The notes below the pieces were generated by a model. The model was not told the DNA's origin, did no database searches, and worked only from the letters and a program-made list of their open reading frames with translations. Both the position numbers and the translations under genes were made by a program. A DNA stretch of 64,000 nt from Crambe crambe. Taxonomy: Eukaryota; Porifera; Demospongiae; Poecilosclerida; Crambeidae. This document shows, piece by piece, positions 1-34,566 of this stretch (the stretch's first letter is position 1; every line of letters begins with the position of its first letter). The stretch spans positions 6,138,001 through 6,202,000 of the forward strand of contig OZ004589.1 in NCBI GenBank assembly GCA_963924555.1, read 5' to 3'.

Positions 1-270
1 CTCCCCTCCTTCCCCATCCCTCTCCCCTCCTTTTCCATCCCCCTCTCCCCATCCCTCTCCCCTCCTTCCCCATCCCCCTCTCCCCATCCCTCTCCCCTCC
101 TTCCCCATCCCCCTCTCCCCTCATCCATCCCCCCTCTCCCCTTATCCCCCCTCTCCCCTCTCCCCTCCTTCCCCATCCCCCTCTCCCCCCTCCCCCCCCC
201 CCCTCTCCCCTCCTTCCCCATCTCCCTCTCCCCTCATCCCCCCCCCCCTCTCCCCCCACCCTGCTGCCCT
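1..270. repeat. C/T-rich minisatellite at left edge
   Basis: Imperfect repeats of CCCTCTCCCC/CCTTCCCCATCC units fill the first 270 bases and end in the polypyrimidine tract and CAG-like acceptor (TCTAG) of the first visible GAK exon. It is intronic sequence of GAK; upstream exons lie outside the window. Confidence 0.9.
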
Positions 271-274
271 CTAG

Positions 275-11428
<11,154 letters not shown>

Positions 11429-11970
11429 TGTCCTTAGCTGGCTATCACTTGTTATAATAATGGCTTGCCTAATATTCATCCATGCTCATCCATTATTTTT
11501 TAAATTTCTATTGTGTTCTTAATAGTGGTTATGTATAATAATTATTTATCTTTTGCACTTTTGATTAATATTCTTTTTTTTTTCTTTTTCCTTTTTAGTA
11601 TCAAGAATAATAAAATGTTGTCACAGAAGTGGCCATGGTAGCTAAATAATAGATGGCAAGTGTACTTGGTATATTAATGTATGGAGAGCTTGAAATGGCC
11701 AAAAAAAAATAATAAATAAAGGCTTTTTCTATCCAGACTTTAATGGTTTCTATAAGCTGAAGGTTCACAAGGTAAATTTGAAGATCTAGAATTCCAGTGG
11801 ACAACTTAGCTAGTTGTATATTAAGTTAAAGTTGGGGGCTTTAGTGGCTGGAACATAATAAATTTGAGAAATTTTGTAGGTAGCTAGAAGCCAACCAATA
11901 GCTACAATTTAATATAGAATTCCTTCCTAGCCAGGCAACATTCAGTTCTGTCAGTGAAGCAGGTCTAAAG
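11429..11970. other. GAK 3' UTR / intergenic spacer
   Basis: AT-rich sequence with AATAAA at 11609-11614 and AATAAATAAA near 11710. The next gene starts at 11971. No other feature is seen. Confidence 0.6.
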
Positions 11971-13074
11971 ATGAGGAGAGAGGTTTGTCGTAATGAAGTG
12001 GCAATTCTGCTATTCCTGGTATTGACAGCATCACAATGCTTTGCACAGAGTGAGTATTTGGTAAAAGAAACTTAGCCACAAGACAATAATGATCTAAATC
12101 AATAGCAATATAGGAATTATTGTAGATTCTTTACAGTGTATTCATTATCAGTATGTATACACAAGTCCAAGTTAACATTTCAGCTGGTTAGTGAAAATAA
12201 TTATTATGCAATGATGTTTTAATAGCTAGTAATGCCAGACTGCCAGTGGATGTATTGCCAAGGTCTTACAGATCCTCTTAGTCTGCATGTAGTCATGAAC
12301 CAATTCTCTTATAGTCTACAGTCATGAACTAACAGTCTACAGTCATGGACCAAGTCTATAGTTGTAAATTTTACAGATTATTATAGTTTGTGACTGTGGA
12401 CTATAAGATAAGATGTCACCTTTTCCCCCTCAGCAAATGTGTGCCGCTACACATACACGCAACAGCCTTTGAGGAACCTTCTGTGCAACCCGTACACTGG
12501 CCGCCTGGTCATTGAATGTGAAGTCACCTATGGACGCACAGAATCTGCAGTGACACTCCAATGGGTCTTCAGACCAGCCAACACCATGACCGTCTCCATC
12601 CTCAGTAGTACAGGCAGCAAATACACCATCACCCCGGGAACATCTATCTCCCTCGCTCGCAGCCAGCTGAGGGTGGAGACTCTCTCAGACTCGGATGCTG
12701 GAGCTTATTACTGCCAGATTCGATTTCTAAATGGCAGCCTTGCTACTAGAAGCCAAGAAATGGACGTGTTTACCTCACAAGTCTTTAGTGCGCTCAATCA
12801 GCCCCCATGCTCGCAGTTCACAGCTCAGTCTACGAGGTTATCTACCTGTGCACTGGCAAATGGTATAGGTGTGCCTCCAAGCACACCTACACAAATGGCC
12901 TCGGAAAACACTGGTGGTGGAGGAGGAGGAGGAGGAGGATTGACTAACACGAGGGATATCGTTCTCTGGACTGTTGTGGGGGGTGTGGCTCTCTTCATTG
13001 CACTGGCTGTTTTGATAGTCATTTCGCTGCTTTTCTGTAACTACATGTCCTCACAGTACTGCTGCTGTAGTTAG
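11971..13074 (+). CDS. Single Ig V-like domain type I membrane protein
   Basis: Two exons, 11971-12049 and 12434-13074 (about 239 aa). Exon 1 is a signal peptide (MRREVC..., hydrophobic AILLFLVLTAS, ending CFAQ). Exon 2 has an Ig V-like domain: Cys in LVIECEV, Trp in LQWVF, then the DSDAGAYYC motif. A Ser/Thr-rich stalk with a nine-glycine run follows, then a TM helix (VLWTVVGGVALFIALAVLIV) and a short tail ending in three Cys that could be palmitoylated. No ITIM, ITAM or kinase is present. It is probably a cell-surface recognition or adhesion protein. The ligand and orthologue are not recognised. Confidence 0.78.
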
Positions 13075-13118
13075 CTAGAACTTTATAGTGTAGCTAGAAA
13101 ACAAGCACTATAATAATG

Positions 13119-13122
<4 letters not shown>

Positions 13123-13172
<50 letters not shown>
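13123..13172. repeat. (CT)n microsatellite
   Basis: About 50 bp of CT repeat in the convergent spacer between the Ig gene and OGFOD1. The rest of 13075-13561 shows nothing recognisable. Confidence 0.9.
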
Positions 13173-13176
<4 letters not shown>

Positions 13177-13561
13177 CCTCTCAGTGTTTGTGTACATTAC
13201 ATATCTTTTCATTGATTTCTGTTTTAAACTTTAAGATATCATCCTCTTATTGGTAAATAGCGCGGTCATGGTTACTGGTGACTGTACCAATCCTATAACT
13301 ACCTAATAATTAGCAAGGCATGCAGAAATTTTATTGAACCCTTACACAAGAGATTCCATTCCACACACATCAGCATTTGAATGCTTAGCAACAGGCTTGA
13401 GCATGAATCGGTCATGTGGGATATTTGGAAAGTCTTGCGATCATATTCTCTAAAAGATACATCCAAAAAAAGAAAGAAACCTGCTAGCCAGCTAACATGC
13501 CTCCTAGAGTTACTACAGTAGTTCATATACAGTCCAGTATGACATTCTTATAGTACGCATC

Positions 13562-15305
13562 CTATATACCAATTGTTTCATCTAGATTTTCCAAATAAGT
13601 CATAGAGGCAGTGTAGAAGGACCCACAGGTGAGAGACTCACTCCGATGGTTGAGATATTTGGTGAAATGGAGCAGATCTTTGTCACAGTAGACCAGAGAC
13701 AAGGAATTGGGGGTGGGGCATATAGTTAGGAGCTAAAAGGAAAAGAGTAACTGGCATCAGTAAAGATTACCATATTAGTAATCAAAGAAAGGAAGGACAT
13801 CTTAGGACAGATAAGAGTGTAGGACAGGGTGACTCTGAACAGTGGGCAGATGTGAGATTTTTTCGCTCAAAAGAAAACAATTGTTGGCAAATCTTCTTAA
13901 AAGGCTCAGGGATATACGTATATACATTTCCACTGCCCCCACCACTTAGGTATAATTCCATGATGGTGTCTAAAGCTAGCATTTACTTCTAAAATTCTAA
14001 TGTACGTATGGAGAGGGAGACATTTTGAAAATACTACCAACCTCTTCGTTGGCATCCTCAGCAATGTAGTTCATAGTACCACCAAAATCTTCACACCATC
14101 CTGGAGATCAGAATTTAATGCATGATTGTAAAAACATTTCAAAGTTTAGACTAGCTGGCAACATGCAGCCTGGCTAAGACCAATGCGGGAAAAATCACCT
14201 TCAGAATTGAAGCATAAGGTGGCCTGAAGAGAGAACCTCCCTGATCCAGGGTCTGTGGGGTCTCCAGCCAAGGTGTAATCCCTTGGACACCAGTGGTACA
14301 AGTCTCCTCGACACAGAGCATTCGATTCCAATTCCACAGGTGCATTTGATTCCAATTCCACAGGTGTATTTGATTCCGACTCCACAGGTGTATTTGATTC
14401 CGACTCCACAGGTGTACTTGATTCCAATTCCACAGGTGTATTTGATTCCAATTCCACACGTGTATTCAATTCCAACTCCACTGAGGGAGGCGATTTATCG
14501 ACTTCAGATGAGGTCCCACTGCTGTGATGGCTACACTCTTTGAATTTCAAATCAGTGTCGTTGATTTTGATGACATTTTCAGCAAGTTCCAAGTCAGTCA
14601 TGTGAGCAAGAAGAAGACAAAAAGGCTTTGAATGAAGAAGGTTCATAAATGCTTGCATTATTGGGAGAAGAGACTTTGAATCAGCAAGGTGAACATGCCT
14701 AAGGGGGAAGAACCACAAAAGCAAGACAAAGCTGTGCATTTATCTATCAGAGAAAGCATGAGCTCTCTCGTGCTCCATAGAATGAAAGCCAGTTTCCCTA
14801 CATGCACTACAGAAGAGGAAGCAAGCAATACTCTTTGGAACCAGCTATTTTCAATTTTTCCTCAATACAGCTCTTCAGAGGGCAGTATGGGATGGCTTGG
14901 TTCCTTGAAAAAAATGTCTCTGATAAGGATTGATTGCATCCTGAATATGAGAGAGTTCACTGAGAGAGATTCCACTGCATGCAGCTACCACACCATACAA
15001 GCCATAGCAACAGATGTAAGTTCATAATAGCAAACTTATTCTAGTCTCATCATGTTTCTCCTTCTTTCCTATTATTTTACTCACTTTCTATTGGGAGGTC
15101 CTTCAACAGTCCACTTAGTTTCTGTCTCAGAAGCGACCATCTCCTCACACAACATCTGATATTTCTCTTCCTGTGCATAGAGACAGTGTAAAACATCCAC
15201 AAAGCTAAAAGGTATCACAGATGTTTCCACTTGGGCAAAAAACAACAACAAAGTAGCACTTGCTATAGCACTGCATATATGCATATGCACGGTAATGAGT
15301 GCTGT

Positions 15306-15342
<37 letters not shown>

Positions 15343-18300
15343 GCCAAGACCCTACAGGTCTGCAGAGGCTCACCAGAAGGAAATCAGGAAGTTCAATCTG
15401 GGAATCGTCCTCAAACTGTGACTGAATTTGACTCTGAACACCGACATCCAAGTACATTGGGTTTATCCAGTCAGCAAGAACTTCCAACTATGTAATATAA
15501 TTACTGATATATATCTACATACATTGTGGTTTATTTCTGTGATGACCTTGGGTAAACTGAGCATGCAATGCTTCGTATAATTATGAATGATACTGCTATA
15601 CTTAATGCTATGCTTAATTATAACCATGCAGTCTATATCTACATAGCCATAGAACAAGTTATACAAGGAAACAATGTGTATAACAAAATCATGTGACCAA
15701 AAACAACAACAACAACAACAAAAAACAAACAAAATATAATCAGAGAGTGGTATATGTAGAGATGACTGCATATATTATACACTAATATAAAAGCTGCTAT
15801 GAATGATTGTCCTGCCTACTAGAGTTGTACTACTAAGTACATACCAGTTTCAGATCTACTGGTAATCTGCATCCTCGACATCCAAGTAGATGGCTGAACA
15901 CTTCAAGTCTTGACTTGCTGATCATAATTATATAATCATTGGGCTGCTAAAGTTATTGCTAGCTGGCCAGGGAAGTTATTTCTTCAAACTGTCCCTGCAT
16001 GCTACACTTACGTATTCACTATATGCAGTAATGTATGTAGATTGTTGACTGGATATACAGAATAAATATTGACCCCATTTCCTTCCTTCACTTGTTTACT
16101 TCTTTGATTAATAAAATTCCTTACATTTTTTTTTCATTTCAAAGAAATGAAGTATTTTTTCCCCCCATTATTATATTATTTCCTGAGACTTTTACTATAA
16201 TATTATGTAATACAAATCTTGGGAAAAGAAAATCCCGGGAAAATCCTGGGAAGACAATTAAGTAGATTCAATAACTTTTAAATTCCCCTCACCTTCCAGA
16301 ATTATCAAAACTTTCAATTAAAATAACAAAGCAAATTAGTAGTCACAAAGACAGTGTGTGTACTGAGCATCAGATAACAACCAAAGGGGCAAACAGAGCA
16401 TCTATTGTGGCTCATTGTTGTCTGTTTTCAATCCACAATGTTAATACTGAAAATTAAAACATTATCCTATAGTGTACAAGATATGACCATCCCTTGAAAA
16501 CTGACTCTGTTCTCTAATCTTGCTAAGTGTAAGACTTACCCCTAGTTCAACTGGGGAACTCATAGGAAGTGGATGGGGCTGATGAGATGGAGGACTAGAG
16601 GAGGAAGAGGAGGGAGGTCCATGAAACCATCCATTAATGGATAGCCGGGTTTTTCCAGCACACAGAACTTCAGACACCTACATCATATTTGTATGTCTCA
16701 TCATAATCATGTGAACGTCACATGATAATCATTGTCAAAGAGACCCAGAAAAAGGTGCCAATCTTTATAGTATCTGCTCTTTTTTACATTTCATTTGTTA
16801 CCTGATGAAAGGATTTAGCACTGACATCAAAAAATATCAAACTATTCCACACCGGCCATAGAGACCTCACGATTCTTCTCGGCTGCCCAAAATCTTCATG
16901 AAATAGTCATAGAAAAATTATACAGCCTAAAGGGGAGACTGCTAATGAAATCAAGTTAAAATTAATATGCTTCACTGTTTCAAGTGCATTATAGCCACAG
17001 CCACATGCAGACCCATTATCAGCACATGACTTATCCCGATCATTCAAGCACTGATACTCAATCCAACCCATTTCACTCTATTGAAACTTCAGCAGTTTAT
17101 TGGCATCATACATAGGCTATAGACACTATAATACATGCAATGGTGCAAAGCTCAAAGCCCTCTTTTCATTTTCAGAGGATCTGATCATGTGACCTGCAAC
17201 TAACTGGATGACTAAATTGCACTGGGATCTCTATGCTGATACATACCATCTGTGTCAAATAAATCCAAAGATCCTACAAATGAAAACATAGCCAAACCAT
17301 ATTACGTCAATCATATTAATTAAAGCTAGATTCTGCACCTCCATTCTTCTCTGACCAATCTGGAACCAGGTACAATATAAAAGCAATTCTACGACTCTCC
17401 AACTGGTCATCATGACAGAGCAAGGTGTCTGCAGCAATGAAATACAAACTTAACATCCCAAACTCTCAAGCAACTATAGGTAAAATCATCGTGAAGATAT
17501 TTGAAATACACTAACTTAACTATATCAGGTGGAGCTGGAGACTCCAAAACATAAAAACAACATCAAACTATTGCTATAGACAGCAGAACCTCCACTGGGG
17601 ACACTCCAACAAACCTCTCAACAAAAAAGTACCTTTGTATATACACATAAATAACTCCATAGAGGGATAACCTCTCTACTGTCTATAGAGCTACTATATA
17701 GAGTTTCAATGATGGTCTTTTTTTTCTTTGCTGAGGGCAGTTCCACTCATCTAGAGATTATCTCTCTCTCCATAGCTTCAACATCATCTAGTAAGACCCT
17801 ATGAGTTGTTACTTTTGCGACTGCATGATGAATTAATAGATATTGCTTAGGGCCAATGATTGTAACTCTCAAAAAATGGGTCTCAAGTGTGACTGTTATT
17901 CAGAGGCTGGCTGTAGCTAATCAGGACTAATGTTTCCTATGAATGATAGGATAGCTTTCCTCTGGGAAGAATAATCCTCTGATAATTTCTTTGACTTGTT
18001 ATTTTACCAGAGTATTCATATTTAGAGCATGTCATGTCAATCTGGTCCGTTAATTCAAGGCCTGAGACTTCCCTTAACCACGGCAAGCACTCCTCATGGA
18101 ACAATGATCTACAGCAATGAGAATGCAGTGATTCAAACAAAGAATTACCATGAAGACAACAGCAATGATTACCTTTAGGTAGAAACTCATTTAAACCTTA
18201 TAGGTAGAACCTTAAACCTTATAGGTAGAACCTTAAACTCATTACCTTATAGGTAGAAACTCATTTAAATTGAATTTCAAATGAAATTCACTTCAAACAT

Positions 18301-18379
18301 GCTTCAATGAAATCAATCTGTAATGCATTCTATCTCTGCACCAGATTTCAGCCCCAAGGCTACGATTTATAGAGGGAGG

Positions 18380-18410
<31 letters not shown>

Positions 18411-20586
18411 CCATTACGTACCTCAGAGCTGTGATGCAAGGCGAGTTGAACTTCTTGAGATCATCAGACTACAAAATTAATAAATGTATCTTACATTTTG
18501 TTGTTGTTGTTATTATTTTTGTTGTTGTTGTTATTATTTTTGTTGTTGATCATTAATACAGGATGGGTATTGCTCATAATATGTGTGTTTATCATGCAAT
18601 CAATTGAAAGCATGATTCCCAAGAGAGAAGCAACGAGTGCCGGAAATGCACACAACTCAGAAAATTTATACCAAAAATGAAATGCAATGGGATGTCAATA
18701 ACCGCCGTCTTAACCACTTAATAAACTAGCCTTCAAGTCCCACGAAACCAAAAAACAAAATAAAAATTACGACAATGAAAAGGAAGAAACAGAAAATACT
18801 GCACCAAATCTAGTGAATTAGAGTACAGTGGAACCTTGATAAAAGACACTCCAAAAGAGGACAAAATAATGACAATCTAAAAGTATATATCCCACCTAGT
18901 ACATCTACTCCTATAGGAGGGCTGGACATTAACTGTAATAGCGACCTCCCCCAGGTGAAACTGTAATACCGGCCTCCCCCGGGCCAAGTGAAATGCACCT
19001 CTATGCCATCTATAATGGCCTCTTTTCTAAAAATTGTCTTTTCTATAGCTAGTCATTCTTTGAGATAATAAAGAGACCATGATAGTCCCAGTATGGCAAA
19101 ATCTAGTTCTGTGGAACTATCCCCTCAGCTAGCTCTTTCTCAGAGGCAGATTCAAAACGTAGTGCATTTTCCGCTTCTAACTCAGCTGTAGTTGTGGACT
19201 TGGGGCTCATAATTTCCTCGGCACCACACTATAACTATTACTTATACAAAAACTATCTACAAAGGACAAAAGGCTGGTCCCCCAGTGTCTATTATGCTAT
19301 TGAAAACTAGTTAGTCCTTGGTCGAGAGGTTTGTCCCCTTTCAGAGTGGAGGTTCCTCTCAGATACCGATGATCTATTATGCACATAGTTTCAAGTATCA
19401 AACAACGGAGTCTATAACTTCCATCGATAGTTCTCATTGTAGAGGGGGGAATTCCCTGCTTCTCAAATGAAATTAATTAAACAGAAAATAACAAATGGAG
19501 ATTTCAATACTAGAATTGATACACTATTGTGGCTGTGTACAAAATCATTGGACCTATGAAACCCTCCAATGGTTCAGAAGAGGCGGAAACACGGTTGAAG
19601 TTTGTTAACCATGATTCAATGTAATGAAGTAAACAAAGCCCCCGGGGCACATTTCATAGAGTCCCCTCTTATGAATAATTCATGAGCCAATGAGTGACTT
19701 CATGCTCTGTGAAACAGCACTGACCAACCAACCAACCAAGCAAGGGGAGATCTTGTCTACAGTTTGAGGTGAATGGGATAAAAATAACAAAAACAGGTAA
19801 TGGGGAATGTGCCTTAGGCAATTGAGAATAAGTCAGGTTTAGCATAGACTAGAAGGATGTTGAATTGCGAAACAGTTCTAAGCTAGTCAGTATAAAAGCA
19901 ATGCCATTGAGAAATGTTGAGTATGGAAAGAGAGATCATAACTAGCTACCTTGCAAGATAAGAATTAAACAAGATACTAAGTGGAATACTAATAACAATG
20001 GCAGTAAACATCAGGATCTGCACAGCCTCAATCTGCTTCATTCTTTCAGTGTGGTCAATGGCTGCACCCTCACCCACTCCCATGATTCCGACAACACCGC
20101 CACCCATACCAGCAGGAACCTCAAGCTCCAATCTCACCACAGAAGAACTTATAACCGAGGCTATAAACGGAGTCCAGGTTTTGAAAAGACACTCAGTAAG
20201 TTGAGTAAAAGTAGTGAATTAGCTATCATCTTTCTTCAGAGTGATCAGACTAGGGGCAGCTCATTCTTCAGAGTGATCAGAGTAGGGGCAGCTCATATAG
20301 CATAGCTAGGTAGACAATGATGTAACATGCTATTCTACAAGTTACTTAAAGCCTCTCTCTCTCTCTAGCTCAATCAATACAGACAAATGGGAGAGCTATA
20401 CACAAAGGTTAACGCAACACTTGAAAGAGGGTTCTATGCCTTCTCTATCCTTCACCAATCTCTACAGACCATCGACACTCTAGAGACAAGTGGAATCATT
20501 TCAGACGATATCAGAATTATCAGAATACTGGCCCAAGGAATCTTAGACAACACTTGTCAATGGGTGAGTTTTAGTCATTAGATGAT

Positions 20587-20622
<36 letters not shown>

Positions 20623-22107
20623 TCAAACATTTCAGAAAAGAAACAATCCACCAATACAGTGCTGAGATCATAGCATTAATTGTCATATCAGAGAGACTCT
20701 GACTCTCATAATTACATATTCTGCTTCTCTTGATCCTATGCAGTTCAACTCCTACCTCAATAACACTTTAGACTGCAACGATCGCACAAGCTTCACTTCA
20801 CTTCTACTAATCATGGGACTGAAGCCACACATGAATAATCTCGAGTGTTTCCTCGAAAGCCTGCTGAGTCCTCCAAATTCATTGAGCATCAACAAAGAAC
20901 GATGGGTACAGCAAACCTTTGCAGCACAAAATGTATCCGAGGACCTCAAATGCCAATTTTGCTCAAGCATAAACTTGGGGGGCTGTTGCTCCGAATCTTC
21001 TTGATTTCATTGTATTGTATGTAGTCTTATGCATTATTATGTATTATGTAGGTATAGCAACAACATCACAATGAAAATGAATACTTATATTTTACAACAA
21101 ATGAAATTTAGTGAATGGATCCACATTTCTCGCGGATTGACGAGACCAATAAACTTATGATAATACTTTGAATCTTCAGATGATCACTATTAATTACATA
21201 ATGACATTCATGATGTGATTATTACACTTTTGCCTAATATTTTTTCGTGATCGTGACATCACTTTTCTGAACTAAAAAAATCCTGCTCATGTCGTATGTT
21301 TATATACATACATGGATTTTTAAGAGTGCTTTAGCTACAATCATCACAGTGAGTGTCACATTTGTTGCCCCAGGCTTAGTCATACATCATCTCACCTGAT
21401 GAAATTGGTACAAATCATTATTCTTCTCATAAAATTTCAACTTTAGCAATTCGGTGACAAGGCTCTGTAAGAAGTCACCATCTTGTGAGCAGGTTCCATT
21501 CTGTGCCCTATTGTTCATTCCAGATCCAGAATCAGCCCCAGGAGATTTTGAAGAGATGAAATTTGGAAGGAAGCAGCATTGAAATGGGAAATTCATAAGC
21601 TCAAAATCTACGATGGAGGTTTAGTGTCCATACCATTAGCTGTCAAACATTATTCAAATTAGCACTTCATGCAATCAAGGTGCATGTGATGAATGTTTCT
21701 AGCAAGATGAACTTTACCAAATCATAATGATTAAGTTAGAACATCCTAACTTCACAACTTGAAATATTATGTCCAAACTGATAATTACTATATTGATAAT
21801 TCTTTCCCACTGGGCACTTTATTAGTACCTAAAGCCTTCAAGGAACCATGACTCACCAGTCATTCTAGTACCAATAGCTACTTACCTTCTTTAAGAGAAA
21901 GTGAATCCCTACATTCAAAGATTAGAAAACAAGTAGTAGTCACGTTTTTATACATCCATAGCTAAGCTACATGTACCTCCATGCCTCAGATAGGGTATTT
22001 CTAAAAGAATCAGCTGTGTAGCTGTGGTTTATACAGCAGGAGCGGCTCTCTTCTCTCGCCTTCTTTTGTCCTGGTCCTGGATGACTCACTGCTCTAAATC
22101 TCTTCAT
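13562..22107 (-). CDS. OGFOD1: Prolyl 3-hydroxylase OGFOD1 (2-oxoglutarate/Fe(II) dioxygenase)
   Basis: In characterised animals OGFOD1 hydroxylates a proline of ribosomal protein uS12 (RPS23). Coding exons (5'-3'): 21977-22107, ~21396-21610, 18422-18468, 18008-18108, 17339-17428, 17247-17273, 16802-16893, 16540-16677, 15374-15487, 15085-15204, 14199-14698, 14042-14100, 13562-13732. Fe ligands are visible in [12 protein letters not shown] (His, Asp) and SFHQVSEVL (His); the 2OG-binding Arg is in [11 protein letters not shown]. Other family stretches are [33 protein letters not shown] and [14 protein letters not shown], the last two in the C-terminal degradation-domain region. The linker before the C-terminal part carries about eight 8-residue repeats of the ELESNTPV type. 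The junctions exon 1/2 and 15374/15204 do not join cleanly in frame, so a missed boundary or indel is likely. An in-frame upstream ATG at 22179 would add 24 residues. Confidence 0.93.
14319..14474 (-). repeat. Coding 24-bp minisatellite in OGFOD1
   Basis: Six to seven 24-bp units (ATTCCACAGGTGTATTTGAT type) encode the acidic octapeptide array in the OGFOD1 linker. In-frame length changes would be tolerated there. Confidence 0.9.
15307..15341. repeat. (CAA)n microsatellite
   Basis: About 12 CAA units in the OGFOD1 intron between exons 15374-15487 and 15085-15204; a second short CAA run is at 15702-15720. Confidence 0.9.
19998..21004 (+). CDS. Secreted helical protein nested in an OGFOD1 intron
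   Basis: Three exons, 19998-20195, 20369-20563 and 20744-21004, both introns phase 0, about 217 aa, on the strand opposite to OGFOD1 and wholly inside its 18469-21395 intron. The N-terminus is a signal peptide (hydrophobic [15 protein letters not shown]). A Pro/Thr linker follows, then amphipathic helical stretches ([35 protein letters not shown]) and a C-terminus with several cysteines (CQFC...GGCC). Size, signal peptide and helical content resemble four-helix cytokines or a small secreted effector, but no family signature is recognised; function unknown. Clean splice sites and open frames make it a credible gene. Confidence 0.66.
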
Positions 22108-22317
22108 GTTTGTATACAAGCCACGTGGGTGGGTGTGGTCACTTACTTTGAGTCTATAAACGCGCGAGCGTTCAGCCACATTACTATCTACTCCTAATTA
22201 TAGCGCACCAACTGTGTGAGTGGAATCAAAAGATTTCGTGATTTGATAGAATTGGATTGTATAAATTATGCTGCTGATCTCATGACCTCCTACTAATTTG
22301 GCTACAAAATAAAGATA
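22108..22317. promoter_or_regulatory. OGFOD1/LSM4 bidirectional promoter
   Basis: 210 bp separate the OGFOD1 start (22107, -) from the LSM4 start (22318, +). It contains a CACGTG E-box (22122-22127) and a GC-rich CGCGCG patch. No TATA box is obvious, as expected for housekeeping genes. Confidence 0.7.
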
Positions 22318-31927
<9,610 letters not shown>

Positions 31928-32118
31928 ATTTGACCTATCAAATCCACCCACAGTGCATCATGCATCTAACCTTTATAACTATGATCACAATTATTATGAC
32001 ATCATTATTACAACACTAGTATTAATTTTCTTAACAATAAATGCGCGATATGCGCGCGTTTTATTTTTGGAGCCGCCCGCGCGCACTTGGTTGCATGCTT
32101 GCAACAACAGCAGTGCAG

Positions 32119-32126
32119 TATAAAAG
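32119..32126 (+). promoter_or_regulatory. TATA box of TIKI gene
   Basis: TATAAAAG 130 bp upstream of the TIKI ATG, preceded by GCGCGC-rich sequence (32040-32090) and followed by a C/A-rich leader. Confidence 0.75.
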
Positions 32127-32255
32127 ACTAGTGATTCTACCTCGAGTCATTCATTACCTTCACATCTACTACCACGAGAATAACAGTCACTCTTCTATGA
32201 CAAATTGTTAGTCAAGAATAACTTCAAGACTTCAAGCATTCTGCAGTTGCTAAAA

Positions 32256-33841
32256 ATGGTAAATTCAATTCAGCAATCCAATTAATTGGATTTACCTAGC
32301 TAGCTAGTTAGTGAATTCTTCTACCACTTTAATGCTAATGCTAGGCTAGAATTCTGCTGTAATCATTGATTGTTTTTTCATGTGCAGGCAAAGATACACA
32401 CTCCTACTAGCATTCTCTGCAGAATCACTGCACTTTTACTGCTGCTTGGACAAGCATCTCAAGTAAGAAGTCAGAATGGAGCCAGTCAGTGCACTGGCAA
32501 AGAAGTGAGTGAATAGTGGTGGTAGCTATGACTATGTTGCTAATCATTCTTCCCATGCAAGTGTTAAAATCGACACATTATGCATTATGCTACATATGAA
32601 AATTGAGGAGAGCAATAATGCATTAAATTATTGCATTGCAGTTTGTCTGGTTATCGAGTGTTTAATTAATGGATTATTACACACACTGACTCTAAACAAA
32701 TAACAATTTATCCATGCTTTTGAACACAAAGCTTATTTACTTGTTGCTGACTACTGTTCACCTATAGATCGATCAGGAGGTCACATCAGGAGGTCACATA
32801 AAGTGATCCGAGTGTCATAATACACATCAGATTTATCAAATTATTATAGAAATACAGTGTATCGGGAAATTTCGTGGGTAAAATATTCGTGGATTCAAAT
32901 TTGGTGGTTTTGAAAAATTATAATTATCATTGCAAGCACATGAAAATTTCCAGCTATTAATCACTCTATCTATGTGAGCCAGGGGGAAATGATATTTTTT
33001 TTTTTTTCATTCTTTCTCCAACAGAATTCCTACCTGTGGAAGGTGCACACAAGCCCTCCAATTTACCTCTTTGGAACCATGCACGTCCCTTACACCTCTC
33101 TCTGGAACTTCATTCCAGAGAACGTCAAGACCGCATTCAGTTCCAGCGAGGAATTCTGCCCGGAATTGCAGCTCCTGGATCGGAACACAATCAACGAACT
33201 GGTGGAGTGCCGGATGCTGCCTGCAGGCGTGAAATTGGAGAGTCAGCTCTCTCCCATACTCTACAGTCGAGTTGCTGCTTACTTGAATCACATCAAGGCC
33301 ATACTTCCACGATGGCTAGGATATGAGTCAACTAGTTTTCTGTTTGGTGGAAGACCATCAAGGTACATACATGGCTCAGATTGTTGTGAAATAGCTTTAT
33401 AATGAAGTAACTGTTATGAGTTAGAGCAAAATCTTGTTGTCTTAGGAAACTATGTAGCTTCAATGGGTATTATCCTATGAGACCCTTTCTTACCTTTAGT
33501 TCAGCTTGTATTCCAGGAACGAAAAGTAACTGAGTTATGAGGCGCTAACTTTTAAGTAGTCGAATGACTCCTGAGGAGTTGAGGTGGAATTATCAGTCAT
33601 AGACATGCCATTGTAGTGGAATTAACTGTTAAAGAGGTCCATAATGATGCATAATGGATGCATAGTAGCACATGTTCCTCCATAATGGATGCATAGTAGC
33701 ATATGGACTCATTCATAATAATGAGAGCTACTAATTTAATTTGTAAATTCAATTAGTTAATAGCGGGAGTCTATTTCTGTTCACTTTTCGTATTGTATAT
33801 AACGCAGTCAATTCTTGACTGAATTCTAAATTTCAAATATC

Positions 33842-33911
<70 letters not shown>

Positions 33912-34534
33912 CTGCTGACATCTTAAAGTAGAAAAGGAACACACAAATTTACTTCAATCCTCTTTATTTATTATAGCGAGCAAGTTTTTGAAGCAATGGT
34001 CAGAGACTGGAAGCAAATGAAACCTGCTTGGGTGCTGTTTCTTCTTGCCTCACTGACCAGAGAGAAAGCCAGGCTCCTTTACACTCCAGTGGTGGATCTC
34101 TTCCTGGAGAAAGCGGCACACGGCTTGGGGAAGAACGTGCAAGCAATTGAGAAACCTTCGGACCAGTGTCGTCCTCTCAACAAACTTGGAAAGGAGCAGG
34201 TGAATAATAGTACATATTAAAAGGAGCATGCAGAGGCCTCCTGAGATGAATATTTCAATAGTATCACACACTCTTGGATTGAAAATTAAATTTCTAACTT
34301 CCAGACAGTTAAATAGTGCATAGTGGTTATCACTCTTAAGTTGCCATGGATATTTTATCTGAATATATGATACTACATCATGGGAAGCAGGACTTTGAAG
34401 TAAATGACTAATATGATTAGTCCTCCAGACTGCATTAGAGTAGAGGGTAATCTCTAGACATATATGAATCCAAACCTTGCTTCCTGGTTGACTAAAATGC
34501 TTTGATTTATGCTAAGTTGACACTGTGATGTGAG

Positions 34535-34566
<32 letters not shown>

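Noticed and set aside
12825-13022. Minus-strand frame with poly-Pro
   Set aside because: Antisense shadow of the Ig protein's glycine run and TM segment.
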